Below are positions 5,820 through 7,257 of a DNA stretch of 7,257 bases, in pieces (the stretch's first letter is position 1; every line of letters starts with the position of its first letter). The notes under the pieces are model-generated. The model did not search any database and was not told the origin of the DNA. It was given only the letters and a program-made list of their open reading frames with translations. This DNA is from Chloroflexota bacterium. GTDB taxonomy: Bacteria > Chloroflexota > Anaerolineae > B4-G1 > SLSP01. Position numbers and translations under genes: made by a program. The DNA lies in assembly GCA_022707665.1 (NCBI GenBank), contig JAKJAE010000128.1:1-7257 (forward strand), given 5' to 3'.

Positions 5820-7257
5820 ATGAGCGATAGCGTGGCATCAACCGACCGGTCCTATCTGACCTATCTGCGACGTTTGTTGATGCGCCGCCTCACGCTCAGT
5901 GAGTTGCAGACGCTGTGCTTCGATCTGGACATCGATGTGGAGTCGCTGCCGGGGACGGGGTCCAAACTTGATGTTGTGCGCAGCCTTGTGGATCATCTGG
6001 AACGGCGCGAGCGGATCCCGGAGCTTGTTGATTACTTACCGAAGTTCCGAGACGACATTCATCTCAATCCCTGGTCTCCGGTGGCTGAGTCCACAACCAG
6101 CCCGAGCCGCGCGGTGATGTGGGATGCTGCGCCAGCGCAACCATCCACTGGGCGGGCCGTCTCTGTCCTCGATCCACAGTCTGTGTGGTCATTTGCGCTT
6201 CCCGGCCAACCGATGGCGGCCCCTCTGGTGCTTGGCAATGTAGTCCTGGTGGCTTCGCAGGAATCGGGCCGCGGCGCTCAGGGCGGTGTTCTGCGTGCCC
6301 TAGGCTTGACGAACGGGCAGGTGCAGTGGGAGCAGCGCTTCCCCAATGCCGTGATGGGCGGCATCGCGCGCATCTCCGATGCGCAGGTCCTGGTTAGCCT
6401 CCCCAGCCTCGGCCATTCGCCTGGCGAGAGCGCGCTGGTCGCCGTCGATATCTCTGGCAGGATTCTGTGGCACGCGCCCTGCGATGCCGATCGGATCTCC
6501 GCGCCTTCGGGATGTGGTCCGGTAGCTGCCGTAGCTGGCAACGCAAGAACACTCGTTATTCTTGATGCACTGTCTGGAGAGCTCCTGAACAGCGTCTCCA
6601 TGCCTGTGGACGTGGCCCTGGTAGCGCCGGCGTGTGATGGCACAACCGTCTACGTGCCCTGCCGGGCGCCCACGTTGATGGCCGTAGGTGTCGATGGCGA
6701 CCTACGGTGGCGCTTTGATGTTGAGGGCGTGCTCTCTGGGGTGCAGATCAACCAAACTCCTGCCGTGACTGGCGAACGCGTCATCGCCGTCCTGAGTAGT
6801 GGCACAGTTATCGCACTGGCGTGCGCTACCGGCGCCCCTGTGTGGGAAGCGCACGTCGGACCAAGGGGCAAGCGCCTGACTGCTCCGATCGTCGACGGTC
6901 GCCGGGTCTATGTGGGTGCACGGGATGGTGTCTATGCATTGGGCCTGGATAATGGGGAGCAGCAGTGGGTTTTCCGAACGGTCCTATCCGGCGATGTACT
7001 CTGCTTTGCAGGCAACGACAGGCACCTGTATGGTCTGGATCCTCGCAACGGACAACTTCTCTGGAAGACAGCGATGTCTCAGGAGACGAAGATGTCCCCG
7101 GCGCTCGCTGATGGCGATGTCGATGGTCCCTATGCCGTGCTTGTCGACTGCACGGGCATCGTGACCGGATTGACCTACCCAGTGGCTGCATCTGCCCATG
7201 AGGCGGCCGGGCGCTGGAGGAAGGCGGCCCTGGTGTGGGCTGCGCAGGAAGATCCCC
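5820..7257 (+). CDS. Effector-associated-domain protein with PQQ-type beta-propeller, 3' end cut by the window
   Basis: An open frame of 479 codons runs from ATG 5820 to the window edge with no stop. Residues 12-80 are a compact helical domain (YLRRLL at 15-20, LQTLCFDLDID at 29-39, LPGTG at 43-47, VRSLVDHLERRERIPELVDYL at 53-73). The pattern LCFDL...LPG-G-K...LV-LERR-R-PELV matches the effector-associated (death-like) adaptor domains common in Chloroflexota proteins that also carry caspase-like, TIR or NTPase modules. A linker (81-120) follows. Residues 120-450 hold repeated PQQ-type blades, each ending in a G-x-x-x-W strand (QVQW, RILW, LRW, APVW, EQQW, LLW), about seven units with one degenerate (GELLNSV). 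There is no signal peptide and no quinoprotein active-site pattern, so I read the propeller as a cytoplasmic binding or sensing surface, not a dehydrogenase. From residue 459 an Ala-rich helix begins (EAAGRWRKAALVWAAQ), possibly TPR-like. GTG 5832 is an alternative start, with GAGGG twelve bases upstream. Confidence 0.85.
   Translation, partial: MSDSVASTDRSYLTYLRRLLMRRLTLSELQTLCFDLDIDVESLPGTGSKLDVVRSLVDHLERRERIPELVDYLPKFRDDIHLNPWSPVAESTTSPSRAVMWDAAPAQPSTGRAVSVLDPQSVWSFALPGQPMAAPLVLGNVVLVASQESGRGAQGGVLRALGLTNGQVQWEQRFPNAVMGGIARISDAQVLVSLPSLGHSPGESALVAVDISGRILWHAPCDADRISAPSGCGPVAAVAGNARTLVILDALSGELLNSVSMPVDVALVAPACDGTTVYVPCRAPTLMAVGVDGDLRWRFDVEGVLSGVQINQTPAVTGERVIAVLSSGTVIALACATGAPVWEAHVGPRGKRLTAPIVDGRRVYVGARDGVYALGLDNGEQQWVFRTVLSGDVLCFAGNDRHLYGLDPRNGQLLWKTAMSQETKMSPALADGDVDGPYAVLVDCTGIVTGLTYPVAASAHEAAGRWRKAALVWAAQEDP

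Noticed and set aside
6278..7199. Minus-strand open frames inside the EAD-propeller gene
   Set aside because: They are antisense to a continuous 479-codon frame with propeller repeats, and their Arg/Ser/His/Pro-rich products are typical of shadow frames in GC-rich DNA.
5820..7257. PQQ-dependent alcohol dehydrogenase or BamB-like outer-membrane protein
   Set aside because: There is no signal peptide or lipobox, no quinoprotein catalytic pattern is visible, and an adaptor-like cytoplasmic domain precedes the propeller.

Overview
The window is a GC-rich bacterial chromosomal segment holding five protein-coding genes. Two of them are cut by the window edges. I see no rRNA, tRNA, CRISPR array or insertion sequence. 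The gene content fits a member of the Chloroflexota: a very large multi-domain membrane histidine kinase, a Nudix hydrolase with the extra N-terminal helical domain, and an effector-associated (death-like) domain fused to a PQQ-type beta-propeller. That assignment is an inference from family distribution, not from a marker gene.

Layout from left to right: (1) On the minus strand, the 5' 208 codons of a serine O-acetyltransferase gene (cysE). It has a strong sigma70-type promoter and an unusual cysteine-rich N-terminus. (2) After a divergent intergenic region of about 220 bp comes a plus-strand gene for an 1142-residue sensor histidine kinase. Its order is polytopic membrane domain, dCache-like extracytoplasmic sensor, HAMP, GAF, PAS, HisKA and HATPase. 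No response regulator lies beside it. (3) Converging on it, with a 27-bp gap, is a minus-strand HD-superfamily metal-dependent phosphohydrolase. (4) Divergent from the HD gene is a plus-strand Nudix hydrolase. Its near-consensus promoter lies inside the longest form of the HD reading frame. (5) After 91 bp, which contain a promoter overlapped by a 10-bp-arm dyad, a plus-strand gene runs off the right edge. It encodes an N-terminal effector-associated adaptor-like domain, a PQQ-type beta-propeller, and the start of a helical tail.

The genes do not form one operon. CysE serves cysteine biosynthesis, and the kinase is an orphan two-component sensor. The HD and Nudix genes are two small phosphohydrolases with divergent transcription and very close 5' ends. 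The last gene is the most interesting: its domain plan resembles regulatory or recognition components of bacterial conflict (immunity or cell-suicide) systems, in which effector-associated domains recruit effectors. Its C-terminus and any partner lie outside the window, so its role in a defence system is a hypothesis.
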